The notes: generated by a model from the sequence alone, not told the origin. Shown: positions 33,000 to 45,388, numbered from the stretch's first letter. The stretch: DNA of 64,000 nt from Molossus alvarezi (GCA_037176705.1 CM073885.1:168258290-168322289), one strand, 5' to 3'. Numbers and translations are program-made.

Positions 33000-34629
33000 T
33001 TTGTATTGTTTTAGTTATAAATTTTTTATTTTATTTTATTTTTTACAGATGTTTCTCCTTTTTTACCCCATTGGCACCCTCCTCCCCATCCCCCCCACCC
33101 CGTTCCCCGCTTTGCTGTCCATGTCCATTGGTCATGCATACATGTATATAAGTTCTGTGGTTTATCTCTTCCCACCCCCACCTCCCGCTCTTCTGAGGGT
33201 TGTCAGTCTGTACCCTACTTCCTTGTTTCTGGGTCTACCCTATTCCTCAGACTGTTATATTCATTATATTCCATATATAAATGAGATCATGTGGTATTTG
33301 TCTTTTTCTGCTTGGCTTGTTTTACTTAGGATAATACTTTCCAGGTCCCTTCATGTCATCTAAAAGGATAAGAGATCTTTCTTTCTTACAGCTGCATAGT
33401 ACTCCATTGTGTATATGTACCACTGCTTTCTTATCCATTCGTCTACTGATGGACACTTGGGCTGTTTCCAGATCTTAGCAATTGTAAATAGTGCTGCTAT
33501 GAACATGGGGGTACATATATTCTTCCTGATTGGTGTTTCAGGCTTCTTAGGATATATTCCTAGAAGTGGGATCACTGGGTCAAATGGAAGTTCAATTTTT
33601 AATTTTCTCAGCTAACACCATATTGTTTTCTAAAGTGGCTGCACTAGTGTGCATTCCCACCAGCAGTGTACTAGAGTCCCCTTTTCTCCACACCCTCGCC
33701 AACACTTGTTGTTTGATTTGTTGATGGCAGCCATTCTGACAGGTGTGAGGTGATACCTCATTGTTGTTTTAATTTGCATTTCTCTGATGATTAGTGAGGA
33801 TTTCTTCATATGTCTCTTGGCCATTTGTATGTCCTGTTCGGAGAGGTGTCTATTCAGCCTCTCTGCCCATTTTTTAATTGGGTTCTTTGTCTTCCTTTTG
33901 TTGAGTTGTATGAGTACTCTATATATTTTGGAAATTAACCCCTTATCTGATGTATCATTGGCAATGATGTTTTCCCATACAGTGGGTTGCCTTTCCATTT
34001 TGATGGTTGTTTCTTTTGCTGTGCAGAAGCTTTTGAGTTTGATGTAGTCCCATGTGTTCATTTTTTCCTTTGTTTCTGTTGCCTTAGGTGATATATCAGT
34101 GAAAATTCTGCTGCATATGATGTCCGAAATTTTGTTGCCTACATTTTCTTCTAGAATTTTTATGGATTCACAGGTCACATTTAAGTCTTTTATCCATTTC
34201 GAGTTTATTTTTCTGTATGGTGTAAGTTGATGGTCTAGTTTCATTTTTTTGCATATAGCTGTCCAATTTTCCCAACACCATTTATTAAAGAGGTTGTCTT
34301 TACTCCACTGTATACTCTTGCCACCTTTGTCAAATATTAATTGAGCGTATTGCCTTGGGTCCATTTCTGGGTTCTCTGTTCTGTTCCACTGGTCTATATG
34401 CCTGTTCTTGTGCCAGTACCAGGCTGTTTTGATTACAGTGGCTTTGTAGTATAACCTGATATCTGGTATTGTGATCCTACCTACTTTGTCCTTCTTTTTC
34501 AAAATTGCTGTGGCTATTAAGGGAAGAATTAACATCATTAAAATGTCCATACTACCCAAAGCAATTTATAGATTCAATGGAATCCCTGTGAAAATACCAA
34601 CGACATATTTCACAGAACTAGAACAAATG
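33000..34629 (-). mobile_element. Young truncated L1 with 5' inversion
   Basis: From the left: T-rich tail, antisense G-rich 3' UTR (to about 33350), antisense ORF2 C-terminal half (33360-34519), then 34520-34629 in the opposite orientation. A perfect 14-bp duplication CATCTTTCCTTTTA flanks it (32986-32999 and 34630-34643). The inverted end carries the ORF2 stretch that lies just upstream of the non-inverted part. This is the product expected from twin priming during target-primed reverse transcription. Confidence 0.9.
33360..34519 (-). pseudogene. L1 ORF2 C-terminal part (after the RT core)
   Basis: The minus frame is open from 34559 to 33630. Its first ~15 residues come from the inverted 5' piece and are not L1 ORF2. 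Genuine ORF2 follows: '[20 protein letters not shown]', '[10 protein letters not shown]', and the C-terminal Cys-containing region '[20 protein letters not shown]'. Two TAG codons near 33615-33630 interrupt it; beyond them '[14 protein letters not shown]' continues in frame. The reverse transcriptase core and endonuclease are absent, so it is a dead 3' fragment. Confidence 0.85.
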
Positions 34630-34643
34630 CATCTTTCCTTTTA

Positions 34644-35505
34644 ATCATGTAATGTCACCTAGAAGCAACATATCGCAAATCTCCCTTGGGAAGCTTGATT
34701 TGCAAAATCAAGTAATAAAATGATACTGTCCATAGTTCTTGGCATGTACATTGTTAGAAACTATTACACATTGTCTTCAATTGTTACATGTGTACAGATT
34801 TCATCTTCCAACAAGTTCAAGTTTCATAAGCATAAGGGCTATGTCCCATATTACCTATAAAGCCCTGTTTATATTAAATAATCCTAAGGACATGCTAGCT
34901 ACTTAGTAAATATTAAATTAAACTGAATTAATTAAACTCAATTTACTGTTACAACAGCAGATTTAAAAAGATATCATTTTAATTTAGAAAAAAAATCTAT
35001 CATATATAGAGAGAGTAGATTTCCCCTCTCTATGCCTTCCCATCCCTCCTAGGACCCCATACTCAGTGCTATGGTAGCAATTTTATTTTTAGAATGTATT
35101 GATTGAGAAAATTATATGCATGTGTTTAGGAAACTCTTGCTGAGACACAGTGGCCACCACGCACCCCTCCTCTGCCTGCCCACAGTCCAGCGTGGAGCAC
35201 ACACAGGAAGCTGCTGCAATAACTTTAGGAGCACATTTTAAGGATCAGTCTATAAAAAATAGTAAATTAAGATTTCCTAGGTATCTTTGAACTATTTTGG
35301 GAAAATATTTGGAAACATGTAGGAGCTGGTGAACAGCATGTGTGATGAGGGCAGAAATTATTACAGGAATAAAAAATTAAAAGAGCGATAGTAGAAATCA
35401 GCCTGGGTTTTGCCAACTGCTGACAGTCCACCAGGAGCATTGGTTCCCCGGTGTGAGGTGTGCACATTCTTTGTCTTCTGTGTCTCCCCATGCGTCCCTG
35501 CATAG
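34644..35505. other. Unique non-coding DNA
   Basis: No gene or repeat recognised. Confidence 0.4.
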
Positions 35506-35518
35506 AACTTTTTAATTT

Positions 35519-35550
35519 CAGGGAGAGGAGGGGAAAGAGAGAGAGAGAGA

Positions 35551-35594
<44 letters not shown>

Positions 35595-35731
35595 TCAATT
35601 GCCTACCTCCCAAATACGCCCTGACGGGATGGAACCCACAGCCTGGGTGTGTGCCCTGGCCTGGAATTAAACCTACAACCTTTTGGTGCACAGGATGCTG
35701 CTCCAACCAACTGAGCCACACCAGCCAGGGC
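35519..35731 (-). mobile_element. Ves SINE, older copy
   Basis: Antisense copy with an expanded (GA)n tract at 35537-35590. The 'CCCTGCA' flank occurs on both sides (about 35496-35502 and 35733-35739), suggesting a decayed duplication. Confidence 0.9.
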
Positions 35732-35739
35732 CCCCTGCA

Positions 35740-36419
35740 CATTTTTATCTTCCCCAAATATTTCTTCATGTTCACAATAGAAATAGCTCTTTTTTCTCTA
35801 TTTAAATATTTCACACTCATTATGCCCATGTTTATGGTCTTTTCCTTATCAGGTTGTAAACACTCTTTGTATGATACTAATATTAACAGTGTTTGTCAAT
35901 TGCTTCACAAATATTTGTGTAGCTTTGCTATTTGAAAGCTTTCATTTTTGGAGTATTTATATATTTCATGTGTTTGGAATTTGTGACATAAAAGTACTTA
36001 TGTTTATAGAGTGTAATGTGCCTGTTCTTGCTCCTGTATGTTCTGGGTCTTCTGTGCAGGAGATGGGCTTCCTGGGGCACGGTGCACCTGAGGTGCCTGA
36101 TGGGTCATACATTTGCTATAAGAACTAGAGGAATTTAAAATTGGTCCAGTGCAAATGTCCAAGTGTATTAATGTCTGTTGTTCCTAATTGCTGATGTAAA
36201 CCTGTATCTAAAATGACAAGGACATCACAAAACTTGGGCTATTTTTTCTGCTGGCAAGACCCCACCTGCACGGACTGTGTCACCAGCAGTCACGCACCCC
36301 CAGGCACTCCAGGGAAAAACAGCAAAGACGTATTCACCTGCATTTGTTCTGTAAACCCGCTCACTTCTGCTCTCTTCTGTGTTTTTGTCTAACTAGACCA
36401 GAACCTATCTGCCCACTTC
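35740..36419. other. Unique non-coding DNA
   Basis: No gene or repeat recognised. Confidence 0.4.
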
Positions 36420-36700
36420 GTCCTCTGCACTTGGATGTCTCATAGGCTTCGCAAACTTTAAATGCTCCAAAGCAAACTCCTGATTTCCACATCCTCCTAA
36501 TCTTGCCCCACCCTCCAGCCTTCTGTATCTCCATAGCACAATTCATTTTGTTCCTCAGAGCAAAAGCCTTGAAGTCCTCCTTGACTCCTTTATGTCATAC
36601 CTCACAGCAAAAGCATTGGCAAAACTTGTTGGCTCTTCAACCAAAACAAATGCAACTCTTACCTCTTCTAACCCTGCCATTTGCTATCACAGTAGTGGTG
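36420..36700 (+). repeat. L2 fragment (ORF 3' part)
   Basis: 'CACTTGGATGTCTCATAGGC', 'AAGTCCTCCTTGACTCCTTTATG' and 'AACTTGTTGGCTCTTCAACC' align with the sense strand of L2 near the end of its reverse-transcriptase gene. The frame is broken. Confidence 0.7.
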
Positions 36701-36765
36701 AAATTGGCTAAAGTTCTTAAAGAACTATATTCCTTTGCTCTTAACTATCATGAGATGCCACCTTC

Positions 36766-36795
36766 ACACACACACACACACACACGCACACACAC
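36766..36795. repeat. (CA)n microsatellite
   Basis: A CA repeat with one CG interruption. Confidence 0.9.
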
Positions 36796-38984
36796 TCCAA
36801 TATTTATATTACATTTGAAATAATCAGAGATGCTCTTCTCAAAATTATGTTCTTTTCCACAACTGTATTACTAAGAAAGGCACTAGCAGAGGATGAAACA
36901 CATACCCAATGAGGCAACATTCTTTTACTTTCAGGTGCTTTTAATTTGGGGTGTCTATGTAGAAAACATGTGAAAAATAGTTATCCATTTAAAAATGGCT
37001 TTTCCCTAGAAATAATAATAATATATCACTTGATGTAAATTTGTACATCATTTATTTAGTTTTGTATACCATTTTTTTATCCTTAGACTTATTTTAAGAT
37101 ATTAAAGATGGAGCATTTAAAAGACGTTTCTCTTTTTCTATACATGTGGTATATGATATATGTGATATAGCATATCACATGTAATATATAATAGTAAATA
37201 ATATATCATACATATGTGGAAATATGTATTCCTGTATATGTGATATAATATATAAAAGATATATTTTGCCTGCCATTTTGTTTATATCTACTAGCTTGAT
37301 CAATGGCCATAAACAATATGACAACCTAAAACAGTTGGATCTTGTAAAGTATCTTTTAGGTGTACTATAAAGGCAGCTATTATTTCTCTATATAATATTT
37401 TTTATGGACTATACATTTTTTAATTAACCCACTAAAACAGTTTTCCCCTTTTTATTTTTCTATGTCATGATGAAGAAAAGACATATTTGACTGATAACTA
37501 AGAAGTTACATAACCTAAGAAAAAAATATAGTGGGAGGCTCACTCCAGTGCTATTGTCCAGGTCTAGGAATGAGAGCCTGGCCCAGGAGACCCCTTGGAA
37601 ACAATGTATCAGATGAGGACTTTCTGAGAAAACTCTGATTCCAGTGAGCACCTGTATGAGGGGTTCCAGTGACTCCCGACTAACCAGGAAACATATTTAA
37701 TGATGCTCTCTGATATCCAAGCACACTGCTTTCATTGGTTTATGCAGTAAAAAAAAAAAAAAACCACTTTCCTAGACACTAGGAATGTAATATTCTCATT
37801 CTTTTATTTGACTGGTACATGACAGTATCTAAAAATCATACAATTAAAATAGCAGCCTCTTTCTTTTATGTGCATTTCTATGTAAATGAAATCTACCTCA
37901 GGGCCTGCGTTCCGTGTGAGCACTTTGTTGAGGCTCAGTCCATAGCCAAGGCTTTGACACTACAATTCTGAAAGCATTTCTTTTCCATTTCAAGTCTATG
38001 AATGTACAAAGATAACTTCTAGAAGAAAAAATGAAGAATGTCAAACATTATGTTGTTATTTGTGCTTTTCACTTACTACTTGATCCTTCATAAGTAAGCC
38101 TCGAAAGAGTTTGTTTTCCTGTTGAAAACCTCACACTTCTGTGCGTCTTCAGTGTAACAGTAAACAGGGATAGACTATACCAGGTAACCTAGCAACCATC
38201 CGAATTCCATCAGCCTTCCTGGCCTGTGCTCTGGTTCCCCGGGAAAGGGCCACTCAGTCCGGGGACAGACAAGTGAGAGCTGAGACCCTGTGACAGCTGG
38301 AGAACCGGCAGTGAGCAAAGCCTTTTGCAACAACAGGGTTTTAAAACTTTTTACAATTTCCCTGAGTTGTTTTTTTTTGTTGTTTGTTTTTTTTTAAATT
38401 TCGGTAAGAGGACCAGAATTTTGGTTCAAGTCATTGGAAGAAGAGAGTTACCATTTACTGAAGGGAAAACAAATTTTAGGAGTAGAGGGAATAAAAAAGT
38501 TTAGTGTCTGACTTTTCACTTTGAACTATTAACAGGTGTTCTCTGGGAGAGGGAGATGGGAGTTGGCAGATGATTACCCGGCGAGGAGAGGAGAGAAGTG
38601 GCCGAGGAGAGAGGCAATAGCTGAGCTCGAAGGTATGCCAACATTTCGAGATCTAATGAGGATGAACTGGCTAAGGAGACTGAGAAGAGGTCAGTGATAG
38701 GCAGAGACATGCTAAAATCCAAGTCAATTAACTATAAAAAGAAGGGAGTGATCAACTGTGCCAAGTTCTGCTAATGAGAAGGCAAGATGACAGACAACAA
38801 AATAAATACTGGCTCTGGCATCACGAAAGCCCCTGGGGACATGGACAGGAGTGACTGCAGAGGAGGGTGGGCACAAAGGCATGCCGGGAGTTTGTTCAGG
38901 GGAGACGGAGGAGGAAGAGACCCCTACCACCGCTTCCTGGCAGTCAGGAAACAGTAAACACAATGGAGGTTCTCAGTCTTGCAC
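36796..38984. other. Unique, partly very AT-rich DNA
   Basis: No exon or repeat recognised. 37138-37260 is a near-pure AT tract with many small palindromes ('ATATCACATGTAATAT'). Confidence 0.4.
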
Positions 38985-39060
38985 TGCCTTTAACTTTGTG
39001 ATCTGAGGCAAAACATTTAACATTTCAGTGTTAAACTACATCACTTTTATCTCCCATTAG
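38985..39060 (-). repeat. MIR fragment (weak)
   Basis: 'TTAACTTTGTGATCTGAGGCAAAACATTTAACATTTCAGTGT' resembles the antisense MIR core. It is short. Confidence 0.35.
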
Positions 39061-39442
39061 TCTAAAGTAGACAATTTTCTACTTTAGACTCCCTCCTTAA
39101 TTTAAATACGCTTTTCTAAATTTGACTTTATTTTCTTAATGATTTGTATATGAAAATCTGTTTCATTCTCTTTCTCTCCAAAAGAAGAGGGAAACTACCA
39201 TTAGTAAGGCTCTCGGGAAATATGAGTGAATATCATTAACTAAGAAGTTACATAAAAGTGGCAAATATAAAGCTTTTGAAATAAAAAATAATAATGCAAT
39301 TTCTAGTCAGGCCATTTTCTATAATATTGTTAAAATAAATTACCCTCCTTGCATTTAACATTTTTTAGCATTATGTTTTTCTTCCTTGGTTATTTTCTTT
39401 CCAATTTTTTTCCAGATACGGAGGCAGATGATATATATATAT

Positions 39443-39666
39443 TTTTTATCCTCACTCGACCTGAGGATATGCTTTTATTGATTTTACAGAGAGAGAAAGG
39501 GGGAGAGAAAGAGAAACATCAATTTGAGAGAGAAACATTGATCCTTTAAGTATCCTGACTGGGGATCAAACCTGAAACCTAGGTATGTGCCCTGAGCAGA
39601 AATCGAACCTACACCTTTTGGTGTATGGGACAACACTCAACCAACTAAGCCACACTGGCCTGGGCA
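39443..39666 (-). mobile_element. Ves SINE, old copy
   Basis: Antisense copy with tail block 'CTCGACCTGAGGATATG', purine tract, middle and head ending 'CCACACTGGCC'. It is diverged and its duplication is not resolvable. Confidence 0.85.
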
Positions 39667-40437
39667 AAAATTTTTAAACCAAACACATACCTACGTTGTA
39701 GGACTCCTTTAACATCATCTACTGAATAATTTTATATTCATCAAGTGCTTTGAGCTTCTCAAGAAATATGTTAAAAATGAATTAAAAAAACAACTAGATA
39801 GTTCTTTAATTTGTTCCAAGATTGAGTGAAAGTTTTTATTTGATGGAGGGATAAATATTAAATACAGATAATCTCAAATTAAGACATGTTCCAGTACTAG
39901 TTTTTATGTCCCTCTTTCACTGAAAATCCATGGAAACTTTGTAGGACCTTAATTTCATAAAATCATACCAAAATATAAGCTCAGGATGCAATCTTTTTCA
40001 GATGGGTCCCCCATCCATCCCATGAGGAATGGGGAGATTGGGAAAGAGGCTGCCCCTTGGCCTCATGGCAGCTGCGGTCCGAGCAGCAAACCGTCTCACA
40101 AGGCTGCAATACCACCAGGCTCCAGCAAGAGGAGCCCTGGGGGAGCTGAGCCAAAACCAGATTACGGACTGGAACTCATGTCCCATCAGCCTCAGAGTTT
40201 AGGAGCCAGAGACCCAAAGTTGTGGTCACTTGGACATAGCGTTTGGTGCTCCTTCAAACCAATGTTTTGTAATACATATTTAGCTTTTATTTAGACAAAA
40301 TAAGGACCATCCTGTCTCTTCAAGAGCCCATAATGGTTTAGCTCTGGTCACAAACTTGACACCCCAGCATGCAAAATTGAAGCCCTAAAAGTATGGCCTC
40401 GTCCTACTTTTGGAATAACAGGTATCTCTTGTGAATT
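39667..40437. other. Unique non-coding DNA
   Basis: No gene recognised. A locally GC-rich 102-codon frame at 39986-40294 has no recognisable homology. Confidence 0.4.
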
Positions 40438-40455
40438 TAATGTGCTTCTATTTTT

Positions 40456-40602
40456 TAAAAATTTATTTTTAGAAAGAAGGGAGAGAGAGAGAGAGAAATG
40501 TCAATTTGTGGTCTCCCATATGCACCTTGACCAGGGATCAAACCCACCACCTTCTGGTGGACAGGACGATGCTCCAACCAATTGAGCCACATCAGCCAGG
40601 GC
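40456..40602 (-). mobile_element. Ves SINE, internally shortened
   Basis: Antisense copy of about 147 bp: short purine tract, 'GACCAGGGATCAAACCCACC' and head. Part of the middle is missing. A roughly 16-bp imperfect duplication flanks it (40439-40454 and 40604-40620). Confidence 0.85.
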
Positions 40603-40654
40603 TAAATGTAGTTCTATTTTAACTGAAGCATGCACCTCTATTTCCTTTTCTTTT

Positions 40655-41000
40655 AAAAATTAGTAGACTTTATTTTTTAGGCTCTAAGTTTACCAAAATA
40701 TTGAGCAGAAGGTACAAAGAATTTACATACACCCTGTCTGTTCCTTGCCTCCCACAGTTTCTCCTATGGGTCGTATCTTGCATTGGTGTGGCCCATGTGT
40801 AATAACAGATGAATCGATACTAATACACTGTTGTAACTGATGAATCAATACTAATACACTGTTATAACTAAGGTTCATACCTTCGTAGGGGTCACTCTTT
40901 GTGTTGTGTGTTGTGCAATTCTATGGGTTTGACCAATGCATGATGTCATGAATCCTAAAAATAAATGTCCCTTATTTTTGAAGTAGTTTATCCAAGTATT
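40655..41000 (-). repeat. Old L1 3' UTR fragment
   Basis: 'AAATATTGAGCAGAAGGTACAAAGAATTTACATACACC', 'TCACTCTTTGTGTTGT' and 'CTATGGGTTTGACCAATGCATGATG' follow the antisense of an old L1 3' UTR. It contains a 31-bp tandem duplication. Confidence 0.6.
40808..40869. repeat. 31-bp tandem duplication
   Basis: 40808-40838 and 40839-40869 are the same 31-mer with two differences (G/A and G/A). Confidence 0.9.
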
Positions 41001-41724
41001 CCTTACAAAAATTATCCATCTCATCCCCTCTCCGGTGATGTGTTGTTACTTGGGATGTGTTTTAACATCCCTTCCAGACGACCAACTGCCTGGCTGGTCA
41101 TAATAAACAGATGCTCACTATGCAGATGTAATATTGCCCATTTCCATTTAATCTTATGGAGACAGAATTTCAAAAATTATGGCTAGCCAGGGAGAAGATG
41201 ACTGAATATATCTAGTGTTCATCCCATATCTGGTGTTCATGCAGAAAGGGGCAAGGATGATGGAGTACAATACCCAGTGAAGTTTCCAGCTTGCTAAATA
41301 CACAGAAACACTGAGCAGAAGACAAGACAAGAGGCAATACTACCACAAAGGCAAGGTTAAATCGCAAATCAAATTCTGGTTTCTTTTTACTCAGTTCTCT
41401 TTTAGGAGAGTGGGTCTCTTCCTGGAGGAACTTCAAGCTTCCTTTCTTTGCAGAGAGACGTAAGTTCCAATTACTGGCTGTAATTGTATTCAGGACATGA
41501 GTTGGCTTGTTACAAGATGTGTGGGTCCAAAGATAGTAAAAAACAGATCTGTAGTTCAAAGTGCAAAGAGTTCCCTAAATTACTCAACCTTATGCTTACA
41601 GAAAAATGAAGGGGGAAAAATGAGCTGAAACAGTTGGGTTGGGAAAGATCAATAAAACTCAAGCTTTGCAGAGCAAAACAAAATGAACAGCACGGAGGGT
41701 AGAGAATGCAATGAAAAAGATAAC
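41001..41724. other. Unique non-coding DNA
   Basis: No gene recognised. The 115-codon frame at 41212-41559 looks like chance. Confidence 0.4.
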
Positions 41725-41845
41725 ATTTAGAATCAGAGCTAAATTCAAATCCAAGCCCAGCCACTTAGTAGATGTGTGGCCTTGCCTAGCTTATTAAGTC
41801 TTAGGACAACCAAATTTCTTCATCAATGAAATGAAGAAAATTCTT
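41725..41845 (-). repeat. MIR SINE
   Basis: 'CAAATCCAAGCCCAGCCACTTAGTAGATGTGTGGCCTTG...TTTCTTCATCAATGAAATGAAG' is a typical antisense MIR running from the head into the core. Confidence 0.8.
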
Positions 41846-41950
41846 TTGGCCATTAAGTTAGATCAACATTATAGAGGACTTGCTTCCCAGTGGGTTAGGA
41901 CAAAAACTTGAACCACTATTTCTTTTTGTACCGTGTAGCCTATTAAGGAG

Positions 41951-41954
41951 AAAA

Positions 41955-42016
<62 letters not shown>
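41951..42016. repeat. A22-(TA)n-(CA)n compound microsatellite
   Basis: A-run 41951-41972, TA repeat 41973-41993 and CA repeat 41994-42016 abut one another, directly before an L1 fragment. Confidence 0.95.
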
Positions 42017-42440
42017 TGCATAAATTTTTATTGAATTTATTGTACTTATGTTGGTTAATAAAATTATATAGGTTTAAGGCATATAATTTTATAATACATC
42101 ATCTCTATATTGTACTGTATGTTCACCACTCCAAGTCTTGTCTCTTTCCATCGCTGTTGAAAGCAGTATGGAGTTACCTCAAAAAATTAAAGATGGAATT
42201 GCCTTATGACCTAGTGATTACACTCTGAGAATTTATCTGAAAAAAAAACAGAACACTAATTTAAAACACTAATTTGAAAGAATACATGCACCTCTATGTT
42301 CATTGCAGCATTATTCACAATAGCCAAGATTTGGGAGCAGCCCAAGTGCCCATCTGTAGATGAATGGATAAAAAATCTGTGGTACATTTATACAATGGAA
42401 TACTGCTTGGTCATAAAAAAGAAGGAAATATTACCTTTTG
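42017..42440 (-). mobile_element. Old L1 3' end with 5' inversion
   Basis: 42017-42152 is antisense L1 3' UTR ('GTTGGTTAATAAAATTATATAGGTTT', 'TAATACATCATCTCTATATTGTA', 'GTTCACCACTCC'). 42155-42440 is sense ORF2 C-terminal sequence ('GCAGCATTATTCACAATAGCC', 'GATGAATGGATAAAAAATCTG', 'GGAATACTGCTTGG'). The order is a 3' part followed by the upstream part inverted, as in twin-primed insertions. Confidence 0.65.
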
Positions 42441-43254
42441 TAAAAGTTTACATTTTTTTAACTAAAGTCTTTTTTTTTTTCTATAGAAAACTTTATTGCT
42501 GAATCATCTGTTTCATAGAACAGTATGCTTTGTGTCGGCTGATTATGCATTGTGGTTTAATGAAAAAGGTCTTCACCTTTTTATTAATTTGATTGAATTA
42601 TTCTATTACTATAAATAGACAGTCAGTAGAGAAATAACCATTTGTGTCTCATTAGCAGAAATGAGTTTTGCATCCCAAACTTAAATTATCTGCCAGACTT
42701 CTTTTTCAAGAACAACCTTCTTTAAAAAAATGATGATGTCATGAATACCGTAACTTTTCTAAGCCAACAAGACAGTGGATTTAGAATATAGATAATCATC
42801 CTTTCAAAGAAGAAAAAGCAAGTAGCAAAGTCAGTCCCATTTTAACCAATTTATCTTTCTATAGGAAAGTGGCTGGAGCAGAGCCTTAGACAGAGGCAGT
42901 GCCGAAGGGACACGCACCGCGTAGCGACGAGGTCTTCCCAGGGTACAGAAAAACCCGGACACGATCTTCTTGGAGCCAATTTTTTTTTCTCATTATTAGT
43001 TATTCAGCCTCTTTGTCCTCATAGGAGTTGTTCTGAACTTTAATTTCTCACTTTAACAATGAAATTTTAAAAAAAGATTAGGATAACCAAGAGAACCTGC
43101 AGAAACAGAACAAAAAAAAATCTTTTCCCTCTTGTAGCAGCGATAGCATGTTGGTGTAAATGGCAGTCATCCTTTAGAGGAGAAATGGTGCTGTGACAAT
43201 TCCATCCCCGAAGTCCATCCCATCCCCTAAGCATAGAGTGCAGTGGTCAGAATC
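42441..43254. other. Unique non-coding DNA
   Basis: No exon recognised. 42880-42965 has unusually many CpG for this window, without promoter signs. Confidence 0.4.
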
Positions 43255-43345
43255 CAATCACTTCCATTCCCAGAGTGTAAGTTTCCTCATTTGTAAAATT
43301 TAGTGGTTGGATATTCTCTGAGTCTCTTTCATGTTTCAAAAGTTG
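43255..43345 (-). repeat. MIR-like fragment (weak)
   Basis: 'AAGTTTCCTCATTTGTAAAATTTAGTGGTTGGATATTCTCTGAGTCTC' resembles an antisense MIR core and 3' part. Confidence 0.4.
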
Positions 43346-44075
43346 ATTCTCACATTTTACTATTTTTTATGGTGATAGAACATTATATTAGAGAGAGAGA
43401 GAGAAAGGGAAATCCAGTTTTTAAGACTAAAGTTTGGTCCAGCCAAGTGCTGTTCAGAATTCATGTGCTGTTTATTAGTCTTATATGCACACTGAAAACC
43501 ACTTTTTCTTTCTTCTTTCATCTTATGATTTTTTGGACATTAATGCTATCAGGGTTAATCAATCCAGTTGCTTGATAAACTTGCATTTATTGAACTGGAG
43601 CTGTGACTGCAGAATTTCAGAAATTCCACTGTCAGTTACAATATGCTTTTTTCCTCAAAGATTTAACAAGTGCCTTTCTTCTATAGGTTCTAACTTGTAC
43701 ACTATGTACTGTCCCATTTTTCATTTTATCAAACATTGTAAACACAGAATTAGATATGCTGCCCAAAGGCAACGCTAAACTATGCAGAATCCATATTGAG
43801 CCATCCAGACAAGTTAGAGCTTCATATTGTAATTCTCTACCCTAGCTCTTCCCAAAGTGTCAATACCAAGGTTTCCTGAGGCAATAGGGAGAAAATGACA
43901 GAAACTTAGTCAAGTAAATTAAATTATAATGACAAAAGAAATTAAAACCCCTACAACCACAATGTATTGATTCTTTTTAAACTCTTACATTTTGCAAAGT
44001 ATATTTAAGGAGAAATGCATAAAAGACTATTTGTTTTTTAAAAATTCCTAAACCAGCTAGACAGTTATATAAAAA
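43346..44075. other. Unique non-coding DNA
   Basis: No gene or repeat recognised apart from a short GA tract at about 43390. Confidence 0.4.
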
Positions 44076-44090
44076 GTAGAGTTAGGTTTT

Positions 44091-44433
44091 AATTAATTTA
44101 TTTATTTTTATTAATTTATTTTTGTTACAAATGTTTCTCCTTTTTCCCCCATTGACCCGTCCTCCCAATCCCGCCTCTGGCCCCCACATTCCGAGCACTG
44201 TTGTCTCTGTCCATGGTTATGCACACCTACATATAAGTTCTGTGGTTTATCTCTTCCCTCCCTTTCCCGCCGACCCTCCTTCTGAGGTTTGTCAGTCTGT
44301 ACCCTAGTACTATGTCTCTAGGTCTACTTTGTTCATCAGTTTGTTTTGTTCATGATATACCACAAATAAATGAGGTCATGTGGTGTTTGTCGTTCTCTGA
44401 TTGGCTTGTTTCACTTAGGATAATACTCTCCAG
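44091..44433 (-). mobile_element. 5'-truncated L1 3' end
   Basis: ATTT-rich tail, then antisense L1 3' UTR ('GTTACAAATGTTTCTCC', 'TAAGTTCTGTGGTTTATCTC', 'GATTGGCTTGTTTCACTTAG'). An imperfect duplication flanks it: GTAGAGTTAGGTTTT (44076-44090) and GTAGAGTTGGGGTTTT (44434-44449). It is only about 340 bp, so no coding part survives. Confidence 0.85.
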
Positions 44434-44878
44434 GTAGAGTTGGGGTTTTGTTTGTTTGTTTTTTACTTAGCCCCATCTTAGGCTATTTGATGCGCACCCC
44501 CACACACATGTCCTCACAGTAATGCAATACATTTACCTAAAAGACATCACAGCCTAAATATACAATAGGAAATAAATGGAAAAGAAAAAAAGATGGTACT
44601 TTTATACAGTGGAGTAATAGGCAGTCATTAAATATCAAACTTTGAAGAGTATTTCATGCTATAGGGAAATGCTCCTGAAAAGATTAAGTGAAAAGGGAAT
44701 GGACAGAAACAATATGATTTCAACATTTTTACAAAGATACATTATTTCAAATTAGTAATAGTTTTAAAGGGCCAAAAGAAAATGTTGATTCTCTATATGA
44801 TGGAATTTCAAAGTATTTTTACTTTATTATTTTTTATAATAAGCATATATTATTTTTATTGATAAAGATGTTATTTTG

Positions 44879-45112
44879 GCTCAGCTGGTGTGGCTCAGTA
44901 GATTGAGCATCGTCCCAGTGCCTGAGAGGTCCTGGTTTGATTCCTGGTCAGGGCACATGCCCAGGTTGCAAGCTTGATCTCCAGTAGGGGGCGTACAGGA
45001 GGCAGCCTATCGCTGTTTCCCTCCCTCTCATATTGATGTTTCCCTCTCACATCGATGTTTCTATCTCTCTCCCTTCCTCTCTCTCTAAATAATCAATAAA
45101 AACATTTTTTAA
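44879..45112 (+). mobile_element. Ves SINE, full length
   Basis: Complete copy flanked by a perfect 15-bp duplication AAAGATGTTATTTTG (44864-44878 and 45113-45127). A duplicated CT-rich block ('CCCTCTCA..TATTGATGTTTCCCTCTCACATCGATGTTTC') extends the tail. Confidence 0.95.
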
Positions 45113-45127
45113 AAAGATGTTATTTTG

Positions 45128-45388
45128 CATGGATTAGAAATGTGCAAACAAATATTAAAATTATGTTTTAAATAATACTATGGAGGTAACAGAATCTCAT
45201 TTGCCCCTTCAATAGTGCCATAATTTTATGTTCAGCTTGGTACCTGATATCCAATAGCTCTTTATTTATACATGAATGTGTCTTATGATTAGTTCCAAAG
45301 AATTCTGACTTAGATAGGATCAACTGTCCTTTTATACAGGATTAAATAAAACTTGACACTGTTAAAGAAAAATTATTCAATGACCCTT
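45128..45388. other. Unique non-coding DNA
   Basis: No gene or repeat recognised. Confidence 0.4.

Noticed and set aside
33001..33363. Open frame of 120 codons, plus strand
   Set aside because: Antisense of an L1 3' UTR; the hydrophobic and proline-rich look comes from its pyrimidine bias.
39986..40294. GC-richer 102-codon frame as a possible exon
   Set aside because: No homology recognised, opposite-strand frame equally open, and no evident splice-site context.
42880..42965. Local CpG-rich spot as a possible promoter
   Set aside because: Under 100 bp, only a handful of CpGs, no GC-box cluster and no adjacent exon.
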